Source: Heterocephalus glaber
Lineage: Eukaryota; Chordata; Mammalia; Rodentia; Bathyergidae
DNA length: 64,000 nt
Direction of reading: 5' to 3'
Assembly: GCF_000247695.1 (NCBI RefSeq)
Contig: NW_004624747.1
Span: 10,675,568-10,739,567, forward strand
Below are positions 20,630 through 55,407 of this stretch, in pieces (the stretch's first letter is position 1; every line of letters begins with the position of its first letter). The notes under the pieces were generated by a model. That model made no database searches, had not been told where the DNA came from, and saw only the letters and a program-made list of their open reading frames with translations. Made by a program: the position numbers and the translations under genes.

Positions 20630-21788
20630 TCTTCGTTTTTAAAACAATATAGTGCAGACTGCACTTCTCACAGTAGAATATAATGGTCAATTTTAGTATA
20701 AAAAAACATTCTCAGAGATTTGTAAATGCACTTAGTGCTTGAACAGGCCTTGGAGAGAGATACAGTACCGCTTCTGGAGCGCCAGGGGAAGGGGCCGGAC
20801 GTGGGGAGGCTTCAGGCCTTGAGGACTTAGGGGGACCCCGGCTCTCCCCCCACGATGGTGGGGAGGCTGTGGTTTGCAGGACAGAAGTTGGATGGTTCTC
20901 CCAATCAAAACCAACAGGTTGCCCCTCACTGGCTCTCAGGAGGACCCCGCACCTTCTTCTCCTGCTGAAGACAATGTGGGGTCCCTCTGAGTGGGCTCTT
21001 AAGTTTGCAGGCCCATTGTTAGCCCCTGTGGTGCCTTTGTGCGAAGAGGAGAATGGTGGCCCTTCCTCAAGATGCAGAAAACTGTAATAAATATACAAGT
21101 CTAGAATGCAAGTGGTGTCACCTCGGACGAGGTGCCTTTGTGCAGTGCACAGTCTGCACAACTGTGCCCAGCAGCCCTATACAATGTGTTGGAGAGAAAG
21201 GGGAAGATGTTGGTCCAGGATGTAGAGAATGGGGGCGGGAAGATGGGTCTGTTAGGAAGCAATTGGTTGAGGGGAGAATCTGAGGGAGGAGGAACAGGGA
21301 CCAGTAGTCCTGGGGCGTCTAGGATTCTAAGGTCAGAGTGATCTTCACCTGGATTGGTTGATGGGGGTCTATTTTGGGCCCAGTGAGTTCTTATAGGCCC
21401 CATCAGGTCCTTTTCTAGGGGCTTGTGGGGGGGGGGATGCAGTGCATGACCCCCCACCCTGGCCTGGGCCCCTCTGGTGGAGACCCAGAAAGGACCATCC
21501 CTGTGTGTAAGTGGTTTCTCTCTCCCTGCCTCTGCCAGCCCGGATGGAGGAAGGTATAGGTGCCCCCCGCCCTCCCCTGGCTCTCCCCGTGTCCTGGGGC
21601 AGCGAAGGGGGAGGGGCCTCAGTATTCGAGGTCACCCTGCCCCCTCCATCCTCAGGCACCCCGGGTTCCCGGTGGACATCCCATGGGCACAGGGCTGGGC
21701 GGGGCACCCTGGGAGCCGCCCACCCGCTCTGCGGCCCCTGTTCCCACCCGGTGCCCCGGCCATCTGTCCGCGCATGCGCCAGGCAGAC
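20630..21788 (-). other. FAM222A: FAM222A 3' UTR (3' end uncertain)
   Basis: Sequence after the stop codon on the minus strand is free of SINEs for about 1.1 kb and ends in an AT-rich stretch near 20640-20720. That stretch contains a short hairpin (GTGCAG T CTGCAC). I see no canonical AATAAA or ATTAAA on the minus strand here, so the end is a guess from composition and from the usual transcript length. Confidence 0.45.
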
Positions 21789-45029
<23,241 letters not shown>

Positions 45030-45345
45030 GACAGGGAGTGTGTGTTTAACGGGAAGAAAGGGAAGTTATTTAATACTAAACAGGTGTCTGGAGCTCGAGA
45101 TTCTGCCGCTTTCTTCTAATAATGAAGTATTCATGAGGAAAAGCCTTTTTTTCACTACTTTCTTAAGATACTAATTTCACAACAAGCTCCTTGTTACGGG
45201 GCAATTATTCCAATCTTGTATTTCCCCGAGACGGTGGCAGCCTCCTGTCTGTCCTGGCCTCTTGGTAAATGAAAGACAATCACGTAACCACCTTTCATTA
45301 TGCTCTATTTTACTTTCAGCAAAGGTACCCTGAAAGAAATGATTT
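45030..45345. promoter_or_regulatory. candidate conserved non-coding element
   Basis: An AT-rich, repeat-free island with GTTATTTAATACTAAACAGG, TTCTAATAATGAAGTATTCA and GGGGCAATTATTCC. It starts just after a GC-rich stretch. Confidence 0.4.
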
Positions 45346-45402
45346 CCTTTGAAAGGGACTTTTATTCAGTTTCAAAACCAATTTTCTCCTATTACTGTCT
45401 CA

Positions 45403-45423
45403 AAAAAAAAAAAAAAAAAAAAA
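45403..45423 (+). repeat. A-run (21 bases) with GAGA tract
   Basis: CTGTCTC then an A homopolymer and a GAGACAGAGA tract. It may be the tail of a lost SINE. Confidence 0.8.
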
Positions 45424-46926
45424 GGAGAGACAGAGACAGAGAGAAAGTGGGGGATGGATGTGGGGGAGGGAGGTGATTCTTCTCCCCTCCCCCCAGTCGC
45501 CAGCCTTAACACAGCACAGCAATAAAAAGCTGCAGTATCCACTTCCTGGCTTTGATTTCTGGTAATTTTAAAATATGCCATTCCAATCAAGCAGAAATTA
45601 TACAGTTTAAAAAGGGAGTGAAGTGGGGCTTACTGCAGGGATGCAAGTCCTTGACTGCGGAACATAGAACAGCTCCTTGGGGACCTGGGACGTGAGCAGA
45701 TGGCAGGAGGAGGCCAGGCTCGGGTCCCCTCCCAATGTCCCTGGTCACCAGCTTTGAGAATACACCCTGGGATGTGGGCGGGCTCTGTCCACCCAGACGT
45801 GACGGGCTGGGTATCCGATGCACACGTTCCCACTGGAACACACGCATACACTGTTCACCTTGGACATGCTCCCCGAACTCAGGCCTTTCCACCTCCTGCT
45901 CCAGGGCATTTGGCCACCCTGATGAGGAGTGAGGGTCAGAGGGGAGAGCTGACAAAGCCAGCCCAAGCCCTCCCCTTGACAGATGGGAACCTGAGGCCAG
46001 AAGGAGGCAACCCCTGCCCGGGCCACCCCTCAGACAGTGGCTGGCGAGCCTAGCCCTCACCACGACTCTGCTACTGCCCAGAGGCCGGGGAGAACAGGCC
46101 AGAAGGAGAGAGGCCGGGGCTCCAGAGTGTAAGGGAGACCTGGGCCGGAGGCCTGGAACCTCTCCCGCTCCCAGTGCTTGCCCTGTGACCCCAGGTGGGC
46201 AACTGCCCCTCTTCGGACTGTGAAAGTCACTGCATGATCCCTATGAGCCCCCAGGTCATTTTCCTCTTGGGTCCTGGCCATGTCCAGCTGTCCCTTCATC
46301 CTTTTTCCAGGTGCCAGTCCTCCCAGGCCCACAACTCCAAGGGCCACCAGTCGCTGTAGCTGGCTGTGGAAAAGGGCAGGCTGTGTCTGGGAGGGGCGAG
46401 GGCAGACTGCCTGCTGGGCAGCCTCACCAGCTGCCCCCTTACTGGGAGCTCTTTCAGAGGCAGCTCCAGCAGCCAAGCGGGGCCACCAATGGAGCTCAGG
46501 GTGCTGGAAGACCCGGGAAGGCCCTGCTGGGCACTGCCACACTTGGACAAGAGGGGTTTCCTCCCCTTCCGTCTAATTCCTCCATTCGCGTCCTGCTGGT
46601 GGGGGTGGGGGATGGGTCACCACCCCCAGGTCCCGAATCAGCCCCTCATCTACACACAAGACAAATCAGAGGCACTCCTGGCCTTAACACCTCTCCGGCC
46701 TCCAAGGCAGCCGACCTTCTGGCCTGGCCATCTCATCTCCCGAGGTTCCCTCTGGACAGCTCCTCACACCTCCCGACCTGCGGTAAGCGCAGGTCCTCTG
46801 CCTGCAGCACTGCCAGCCTGTTGGTTTTAGCTCTGTCTCTTTGACTCTGGCTCAGTAGTCTCCTCCCCTGGGTGCTTCCATCTCAGCCCTAATCACACCA
46901 AGTTGTAACTGCCAATTCTCATGTCT
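45424..46926. other. upstream FAM222A sequence, no gene seen
   Basis: GC-rich, SINE-poor. No exon is recognised. Confidence 0.45.
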
Positions 46927-47043
46927 GTCTCTCTCCCCTGGACTGAGAGTTTCTGAGGGGTAAGGACCATTGTCTTATTTCTTTCTCTCTCTCCAGTGCC
47001 TGGCAAAGAGTAATCATTTAATAAATAGGTGTTGAATGAATGG
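46927..47043 (+). mobile_element. L2 3' end fossil
   Basis: CCCCTGGACTGAGAGTTTCT, CCAGTGCCTGGCAAAGAGTA and a final ATAGGTGTTGAATGAATGG are typical of L2 ends. Confidence 0.65.
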
Positions 47044-47414
47044 CTGCAGCAATGAATTAGTTATTGTCAGATAACGCGACTGGGGCCCAGAGAAGCCAAG
47101 CATCCTGCACAAGGCCACACAGCAAGCCTAAGATAGGACTGGGGCCTGTGACCCCATCCTACCTCCCTGCTTCCTGGCACCACTGTCTCATCTGCAGGAA
47201 GCCAGCCTCCCAGAATCGCCACATGGACTGGTTACTCCCCCGGCCAGGCCAGGGACCATCCAGAGAGCACTGCTCATTTTGAAACCCTATCTGCAAAATC
47301 TGACTGTTTATAAGCTCAAGGTCTTTTGTGACTTTAATAATAAAAAGGGGGAGAAGGAGGGGAAAAATGTCGCAAGACTCAATGATTAGAATGCTTTGGC
47401 ACCATCCCTGACAT

Positions 47415-47525
47415 GGGGGCTGATAAGACACCTTATCTCAGAGACACCAGAGGAAAAGGTCCCCTCCACCAGATAATGCCCCCAGTTGTCGATATGCCCT
47501 TTCATAGCTGAGGATTTAGATAAAG
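47415..47525. promoter_or_regulatory. cluster of GATA-type motifs
   Basis: TGATAAG (47421), its reverse CTTATCT (47432), AGATAA (47471) and AGATAA (47518) lie within 103 bases. The first two form an inverted pair. Function is inferred only. Confidence 0.35.
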
Positions 47526-47779
47526 GAAATGTGACAGGGGAGGGGAAAGAGAGGAAGGAACTTTGCAAGTCCGAGGAGGAATTGAGTCTGCTGCTTGCCC
47601 TGGCAGAACAATGAGCAGGAGAAGGATGTCTAAGGGCTGTCTTTATTTTTATTAAAAGAACAGAGAATTGGGGCCTTTGGCCCTGCCTGCCTTTTGTCAT
47701 CTCTCCCTGCCTGTCTGGCTGCAGAGGCTGGTGGGAGGAGACGACTTGGAAATAGCAACGTGGACCTTGGTACTATAAT

Positions 47780-47960
47780 AGCTGCCAGCATTTACTGACT
47801 GTCCTCCCCTCCAGTGCCAGGCCCCTTGTACATCCTCGCCCTTCCACCTCACTGATCCTCTGTAGTAGCTTCTGGGTTTAGCCCTATCTCACAGATCAGG
47901 AAATGGTCACAGAGAGGGGAAGCAATTGGCACAAGGTCACACAGCTTTTAGGTGGCAGAG
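47780..47960 (-). mobile_element. MIR/L2-like fossil
   Basis: CCTATCTCACAGATCAGGAA and CAAGGTCACACAGCTTTTAG are the usual worn MIR core words in reverse. Confidence 0.55.
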
Positions 47961-49754
47961 CCTGAGGGTGTCAACAGATTCTGAACCTCAGCCCATGGTA
48001 TGGCAGCTCTGTAGTGTTGGGGGCCCATCAGCCCCCAGCTCCAGTCAGCTGGGCAGGGAGGAACAGCAGCCAGGCCCCACTTCTTCCCAGGGCCCCAGTC
48101 TACTTTGATTTTACCTGGAGGGCTGGGATCACAGAGGGGGAGATGAAGGCCGCAGGAGGCAGAGGCTCCCAGGAGGCCTCCCACTCATCCCATGAACATC
48201 AGTGTGCACACAGCGAGAGGCCTGCGCTGGGCAGAACAGTACGGACAGGAGCGTCCCAGGCTTCGCTCACTCTGGCAGCAAACACTTGCCCAGCAACTTC
48301 TGGGGGCCACTCCTGTGGGATGTCCTGGGAGTATAGAGATCAGCAAGAATGTCCTGCCCAGAAGGCGCGAGTGCAATGGCCAACCAGAACTGGCTAAATC
48401 CAGCCCTGGCTATAACCAGACTTTGCTGGCCTCTGCCCCCAAACTCCAGCCCATGCTCACAGCAGTAGGTGGGTGGGACTTGCCCTCATCTGTGCGGTAT
48501 CCCTCACCAGGATGGGCTGGGCCTGGAGCAAGGCAAGAACGCAGAGCCACAGTTGGGCTGCACAGCTGGCCAAGGCTGGAACCCTGTGAAGGCCATGGAC
48601 TGTGCCCCTTCAGCCCTCATCCTCCCTATTCTCTCTGGAGCTGCCCATTCTGGCTTTGGGCTCCTGTGGCTCCACTTGAGGCCAAAGACTGGCTGTGACC
48701 AGGAGAGGAAGGTCATGCCAGGCCCTTCCCAGAGTTAACAGGACTAGGAGTCTTGCTGGCCCCACAGGCTCAGGGTGGCACTGGCCAGCCAGGGACCAGG
48801 CACTGGGGTTCTGATCAGCTGTGTGACCTTGAGGAAGTCACTGCATCTCTCTGAGTCTGTGTCTTCCCGGCTGAAGCTTAAAGGAGAGGGAGTCAGCTGA
48901 CTGCACGAAGCCACAAGAGGATGGTACGATTTGATTTTCAGACATAAGCTGTACACAAAGTACAGGTCCTTGACCTGTTGATAACAAAAGGGACTTTAGG
49001 TGTCATCCCCATCTCTGAGGGATTTAGAATCTTGAGTTGGGATGAGATGGGAAGCTGGAAAACTCCCGTGGTTTGTGCAAAGAGCAGACTGGGCAGTGAG
49101 GATGCTGAGTCCCCTGAAAGGAGGTGGAGGATAAGACGATGCCTGTCACTCCTCTGGGCCTCATGGTGTGCACCTTCCCACTCCCACTGCATCCCTGTGG
49201 CTATCAATCAAGTCCCCTTCTCGTCCCACTGCCCCATCCCCAGGAATAGGCTGAAGTGGTGGTGGGAGGCCCAGGATTGAAGAGGAGAATGAACACCAGA
49301 TTGGGGTGCTGAGGTCAGAGCCCGGCTGTGTGGTCCTTGGCAGGTCACTTCTCTGGTCAAGTCTCTAGTACCACAAGGCAGACCAGCCACAGCCTCAGGA
49401 AGTTGAGTCCTCTCTTAGGAGGAAGGGGCCAGAAACCACTTCCCCTTGACCAGGATGGAAGGGTGAGGGACCCTTACTCAGAGGTCACTGGGAATCTGGG
49501 TACACAGTCCCCCCATCTCTGAGGCTCCCTTGACAGGAGGATCCATTGTCTGGCTCTTTCTTCTTCGCCTCCTTGTCCTCATGTCTCCCTTCTCCTCCTT
49601 CCGTGCTGTCTTTCTCTCCCCTGCCTGACCCTTCTCCCTCTTCCCTCTCTCTGCCCCAATGTCCCCCATCACTGTTTCTGCAAGGCAGGCACAGCAGAAG
49701 CCCCCTCTCCTGCTGCTCCCTCCCCCAGCCCTGTTCCAGAGCCTGAGGCCTTCC
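47961..49754. other. upstream FAM222A sequence, no gene seen
   Basis: GC-rich, SINE-free. A C/T-rich tract lies at 49550-49740. No exon is recognised. Confidence 0.45.
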
Positions 49755-50035
49755 AGGGGACCCTGTTAATAATTAAATGTTAATCTAAAAAGCAATTTGA
49801 GCTGCAGCTAGGAAGATCTGGTTAGAGATTACATTAGCATGGAGGAGGCCAGGGTAATTTTCTTTAACCCCTCTCCTGATCTCTCCAGCCGGGGAATCTT
49901 CAAGTCACACTGCACTGCTGATTAAACCGGCACTGGGCTTGGCTGTGGATAAGGAGCTTGTGAAAAGTGATTATTTCCCACTGCCATTTGGGCTGCAGCA
50001 CCAGAAGGGGATTTTCACTCTCTTTTAAGGCTGGG
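49755..50035. promoter_or_regulatory. candidate conserved non-coding element
   Basis: An AT-rich island with TTAATAATTAAATGTTAATC, the E-box-like GAGCTGCAGCTAGG, GATTACATTAGCATGG and GTGATTATTTCCC. It is repeat-free and contrasts with its flanks. Confidence 0.42.
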
Positions 50036-51100
50036 GGTGGGGGAGCACCACCTCCTTCAACAGGAGGCCTCATCTCCCTCCAGGATTACTGCAGCATCCA
50101 CATTCCCACCCTCACCCCAGGCCGGAGGTCCCTCTAAGATGCAAATCTGGTCACTGAGCATACTTAAGACAGAGATGCTAGCCCCGTGCATGGCCCAACA
50201 TCCTTCTGTTTCGTCCCCTCTTGCTGTTTCTGTCACCTCACCTGGGCCTGGTTCTGGGCTGGACATTGGAGCCAGAGATGCTGTTAGCCCTGGGCCGAAG
50301 GGGAGACCAAAAAAATAAAGTGATAATCACACATTCTGAGTGGCAGCCAGAGTCCTCTTGTGGGTCACCCTCAACAAGGAGCTCTCTCTCACCTGCACAC
50401 TTGCAGGTTTGGCTCATGCAATCCTTTCTGCTCACTCCCTTCCTGGGTCTCCGTGCCTTAAGATTCTGCCTGACTTTCACTGGAATACCAGGTTCCTCAG
50501 GGCTGGGCTCTGGAGCCAGAGATGTTAGGAGTTCCGGGCCAAAGGAGAGACCAAAAAAACAGTTATAGTCACAAATTCTGGATGGCCTATAAATATATCA
50601 GGTGCATAATAAACACCTGTGAAACAGTCCAGTGAATGGATTCCAGATGTGGCTCTGCCTAACCCTCCTCCATGGGTTCACAGTGCTGTTTCCAGTGCCT
50701 ATGCATGGGAGGCTCCCAGGAAAACATCCCCAAAAGGAAGAGTGGGAAGAGACGAGGCTCAGGAAGCGTCCTACTGGGGCACAGGACTGGGACCCGGGGT
50801 GGGCGGCTGTCCCTGTGCCCTTCAGCACCACGGCCAGCTCCTAGCGCCTGCTCAAGAGAGGGGTGGGGCCATCGAAGAGCCTAGTGATGTCCGCCACCAT
50901 GAGAACTAGCCCTGATGTTCTGTCTTCCTCAGCACTACAACCTCTTGGGACCGCACGACAAACACCTACTGTGTGTCCCATGCTACAAGCTGGGCAATCA
51001 CAGACTCTGGGGTGTGTGGGAGGCACCAGAGGTGTAATAAGGCAGATGGGGCCAGATGAAGCCAGGATGGGGCCAGCCCATCTAGCCGGGGCGGGGGGCG
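50036..51100. other. upstream FAM222A sequence with a worn duplicate
   Basis: GGACATTGGAGCCAGAGATG (50261) and GGGCTCTGGAGCCAGAGATG (50504) head two similar stretches, each running on to GGGCCGAAGGGGAGACC or GGGCCAAAGGAGAGACC and then CAAAAAAA-type text. This suggests a duplicated segment of about 60 bases. No gene is seen. Confidence 0.5.
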
Positions 51101-51108
51101 CCCCAGAT

Positions 51109-51189
51109 CAGTGATGGTGAACCTTTTAGAGCTTTAAGTTATAAAAAACAGCTAGCTGCGGCACTCGTGCCATAGGTTTGCCATCACTG
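51109..51189. mobile_element. 81-base hAT-type inverted-repeat element (MITE)
   Basis: Ends CAGTGATGGTGAACCT and, in reverse, CAGTGATGGCAAACCT (14 of 16 match). Flanks CCCCAGAT (51101) and CTTCAGAT (51190) agree at 6 of 8, the target-duplication size of hAT elements. Confidence 0.75.
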
Positions 51190-51197
51190 CTTCAGAT

Positions 51198-53502
51198 GTT
51201 TTCTGAAAAGACTGACACTATCCCATTTGGACTTCAGAGATAGTTGCCTGATCTATACCCCTAAACTAATTCCCAGATTTATCCCTGAAATCTGGCTTTG
51301 GGAAAATCCCTCCATCTCTCTGAGCCTCAGTTTCTTCATCTGAAAGGGGGTTAATTCCTTACCATGAATGTGTCAGCATGATGGGGCAGCTGCCAATGGG
51401 GGAGCTGCCTAAGTGGGAGCCACTATTATCATATAAGATCATGCTGTACAGGTGAGCAGGAAATAGCCAAGTGAAGGAGCTGGAGAGGGGTCCCAGGCTG
51501 ACTGCGTAGCCAAGCACAGAGCTTGGCAAAGAGTGCTGAGGAGGTGGGAGAGCTTGGGCTGCAGAGGGCACATGTCTGGTGAGTACCAGACAACACCTCT
51601 TCAGCGGGGAGCCAGCCAGGGGCCCAGCTTCCGAGCAGGGAGACCCTCTTTGCTGTGGACAAGCTCTGCTTCAGGGCAGGGAGAGTCTCAGAGAAGGGGC
51701 AGGGATGGAGGGCTCTGAAGAAGGCTCAAAAGCCCCCCTTCCAGGATGGAGGAATGGTCAGACCTGCAACAGACCTGGCTGGTACCCCCCGCCAAGAGGC
51801 AGATCCCAGGGAGTGGGTGGGCAGGGCTCATCCTCCTCTAATGATCTTTGGGAGGTCCTGGCAGAGAGCAGGACAGAATCTCAAACCCCTTCTTTGCTCA
51901 CCTCCCAAAGTCTCCTCCCCAGAGAGTCACATTCCGAGGTGGGGAGTTTGGGGAGGGGACATTGTACAGTCACTGGGGGCCTCCCCTCTCCTAGCTCTGG
52001 CTTTGGCCATCAATCTCCACCCCATCACCTGCCAGCAAAGGTGGGAGGAAGCTGGAAATCAATACCAGATCAGCACCATGATGGCACAGTGGGTACTAGG
52101 GAGACCCCCAACCCAGTATTTTTGGAGGGGGCATGGGCCTTTCAGGAGAAGCAACATGTAAATGGAAACCAAAATGGAGGTGGTGCCAGGAGACACCAGT
52201 TTTAAGGGGTGCCCCAGAGAAGGAGCACTGTGCAGAGGCAAAGATAAGAAGAGTGGAGTAAGAGGGCCTCAGAGCCCACAGCCCCCTCCCACCCACCTCC
52301 CGAGTCCCCACACCCACAGTTCAGGGTTAAACCAGGTAACAGAGAAGAAGATCTGATAGTAAGGGCAATAATGGAGCTGGTTTTTATTTTTAGTGCTCCC
52401 CATGGGCTCAGCGCTTTACAGACATCACTTCATTTAACCAACCCCACATCGGGACAGTGACCGTTGATGTCACACTCAAGTGGAAGAAGGGTGGAGGGGC
52501 TGTCCAGGGCCATGGGCAGGTTGGATGGCAGAGGGGGCAGAAAAGCCCCAAGGACCAGGTGGGCCTGAGGACTCAGGCACTGAGAAGAGGAGGAGACTGA
52601 ACCGGGGCAGGAGTGGTCCAGGATGTGACGGGGGAAGGGAAGTAGATAGAAGCAGCTGGTGAAGGCTGGTCTTGTGGCCTAAAGCAAAGATCAACAAATG
52701 TTTCTGGAGCTGGGGCAGAAAATGAGAGGAGCCTGTTGGGCAGGGGCCAGGAAAATAGGACACTCAGGCTCAATGACAATGCCAACACTTGGCTCAGCAA
52801 TTCACACCTGGATTGGAGAGCTTTCACAATTTGGTTTTTAAAACTTTGAGAGCCAAACATACATTGCTTGAGAGTGGACTGGTCTCTAGCTTTCAACTTC
52901 TGCTGCCAGCTCGGAGGGGTGTCTCTGACCCTCTTATGGGGATGAGCCCCTTCCATGTCATCCAGCCACAGGGCAATGTGGTTTGGAAAGCACTGGGCAC
53001 AGGACCTGGACTCCCTGCGCTCAAAGCCCTGCTCTACCAGAGCCCAGCTGTGGCCTGTTTTATTCTTCTCCTTTGTGCTCCTCTGCATTTCTAATTCTTC
53101 TACAATGAGGAGGCATCACTTCTGTTTCTGTTATCTGAAGGATGTTTCAAAGGGAGTTTAACCCCTGACCACCTGGAGATGGGAGGCTGGTGCTCGTGTA
53201 AGTTTCCTGACAGGACAGGGAACAGCAGCTGGGAGGAGGAAGCGGGTGGGGGATGGGCAGGGGGTCTAATGCCCCAGAAGCGTTGAATGGAGAGCTTTCT
53301 GGGGAGCCAGATCGGGTCTAGCCACTCAGAGGCCACATGGGAACCCTTTCCCCACCCCCTATCTGCACTCTCCCTGTCCCCTTGCTAACATTACTCAGTC
53401 ACACTGTGTTTCTTTCTGGTCCTCCAACAGGACAACCTCAGTCCTGCCCCAGGGCCTTCGAATTCATGGTTTTGGCCCTACCTCCACATTTCACACCAGC
53501 AC
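51198..53502. other. upstream FAM222A sequence, no gene seen
   Basis: Includes a MIR-like piece near 51295-51350 (CTCTGAGCCTCAGTTTCTTC). No exon is recognised; the long open frames look composition-driven. Confidence 0.45.
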
Positions 53503-53885
53503 TGTCCAACAGGAGTATACAGTAATCAAGCCCTGTGTGGATGTGCAAATTTTCTAGTAGCCACAGAGGAAATGAAACAATAATATATCTTATTTAGTCC
53601 AATAGATCCTAAATAGTTATCACCTTGGGATGTAATACATACTCAAGAAATACCAGTGAGGGGCCGGGGATTTAGCTCAGTGGTTCTGCCGCCTGCCTCG
53701 AAAGCACAAGGACCAGAGTTAAAAAAAAAAAAAAAAAGAAATACCAGTGAGAGATTTTATGTTCTTTTCATACTGTATCTTTGGAATCTGGTGGGTTATA
53801 CATGGATGGGACATCTCGGCTCACACTCGCCTCATGGTGAGGGTTCCTAACCACCTGTGCAGGGTGCATGGCCACGCTGTCCCCA
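53503..53885. mobile_element. hAT-type DNA transposon fossil split by an ID
   Basis: AGCACTGTCCAACAGGAGTA, AAATTTTCTAGTAGCCACAG and TATATCTTATTTAGTCCAAT, and after the ID TTTTCATACTGTATCTTTGG, match in order an old mammalian hAT family from memory. The family name is left open. Confidence 0.65.
53661..53735 (+). repeat. ID SINE lacking its B box
   Basis: The A box is intact, but the sequence goes from GACCAGAGTT straight into the A-run, so GATCCCTGGTACC is absent. A 16-base perfect duplication, AAGAAATACCAGTGAG (53645-53660 and 53736-53751), flanks it. Confidence 0.93.
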
Positions 53886-54279
53886 GCACACCCATATGGG
53901 TGCCAGCCTTCTCTGGTCAGCTCCGTCTCCTCATCAGGGCTCAGTTTGAACACTGCCTCCTCCCAGAGGCCCTCCTGGATCAAGGTCAAGCTGGTACTTT
54001 CTGCTCTGCCATTACCCCTCACCTGGCCTTCCTCTACTGTCATCAGCACCCTGAAACGATCTGCTGGTGAATGGCTGAGTGCCTCCCCCAGCAGGGCAAG
54101 AATCCACTGTGTCTGCCTGCACTACACACAGTAGGTGCTGCAGGGGGCAGGGGGCAGGGTGGGACAGGGGCTGGAGGTAGCAGGCCTGGCGCTTGTCTAC
54201 CTACATTTCAAACTCCACTGTGGGTGATGAGGCAGTGGAGTGTGTGTTGTGTGGGTATGCACACACGGGGGAGATGCCT

Positions 54280-54305
54280 ACACATACACACACACACACA
54301 CACAC
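54280..54305 (+). repeat. (AC)n microsatellite
   Basis: Short CA tract with one CATA interruption. Confidence 0.9.
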
Positions 54306-54354
54306 CCCTCCCTCGCTCCTCCCCCACTTCTGAAAAGTGGCCTGGCCCGGAAGA

Positions 54355-54520
54355 TGGGCCTCCTTTCAAAATCAGCACGGTGCAGAAAAACGGCTGTGAC
54401 AGCACAAAGCCGAGATTGAATCAGCGATGGGCCGATTGCCTGGTGACGGTTACAAATGATCTGATGTGGAAAAGACGGGATCAGATGTGTGCAGAACAAC
54501 GGCTGCTCCGCACCCCCATG
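54355..54520. promoter_or_regulatory. candidate conserved non-coding element
   Basis: Retains many CpGs outside a CpG island (AAACGGCTG, AGCCGAG, CAGCGATGGGCCG, GTGACGGTT, AGACGGG) and twin GATCTGATG/GATCAGATG words. It is repeat-free. Confidence 0.35.
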
Positions 54521-55206
54521 AGCCAGACAGCAGGCTGCTGGGTGGGCAGCAGGCAGCAGGTGGCTCCCAGGAGCCCAGGCCAGGGCACTCTGCCGCGGCG
54601 AGCAGTGGGCCCTTCCTCTGGTCAGGCCCCAGGCTTGCAAGGCCAAGTCAGACACAGCCCAGATGCCTAGCACCTGGGCAGAATGGCACCCACAGGAAAC
54701 CAAGTGCTTGGCTCCTTTTATTTTCTTCACCAGTCTCATCATCTCCAAATACAGAAAGATGAACATGACTTTTCTAATGCGGGAGGAAAAAGAAACTTCT
54801 CCCCATTTCCCGCCCCTGCCCAGTCCCTGGCCTCTCCTCTCTGAACCTCAGAAGGCTGGTAGGAGGGCCCACCCCGCCATACACAGCTCCCACCCTATCC
54901 CAGGCATGGGGTGACCCCGACCAGGGCTCTCAGGCACCCAGTACTGTCACCCTACTGTGACCCTTACCAAAACCTTGTTCAGGGAGGTTGGACCCAGAGG
55001 GGCTGTGTGGCTAGCTCAGAGGAGTCCTGCAGTGAGGGGGCTGGGCCTCGGGCCAAGTACACAGTAATCGCTCAATAATTCCCAGCTGAACAGACTGATG
55101 CTTGGGGCCTTTATTCCCCAGTGATCCTTGGTAACCCAGAGCTCACAATCCTCTACGACCATCAGAGCTAGCCACCCTTGGAATCTCTCCTGCTTTTTTT
55201 GATTTT
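54521..55206. other. upstream FAM222A sequence, nothing recognised
   Basis: GC-rich with a possible L2/MIR end near 55060. No exon is recognised. Confidence 0.4.
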
Positions 55207-55286
55207 TTTTTTGGTACCGGGGATCAAATTCGGGTCCTTGTGCTTGCGAAGCAGGCAGCGGAACCACTGAGCTAAATCCCCAGCCC
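55207..55286 (-). repeat. ID SINE next to a B1
   Basis: Reverse young ID. TTTTGATTTTTT occurs on both sides, suggesting insertion into the T-rich end of the neighbouring B1. Confidence 0.86.
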
Positions 55287-55287
55287 T

Positions 55288-55407
55288 GTTTTGATTTTTT
55301 GAGACAGGGTCTCTCTATATAGTCCAGGCTGGCCTTGAACTTGCGGCAACCCTCCTGCCTCAGCCTCCCGAGTGCTGGGATCACAGGCACATGCCACTAC
55401 ACCTAGT
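55288..55407 (-). repeat. B1 SINE
   Basis: Reverse B1 (GAGACAGGGTCTCTCTATAT through CCGAGTGCTGGGATCACAGG), little diverged. Confidence 0.88.
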
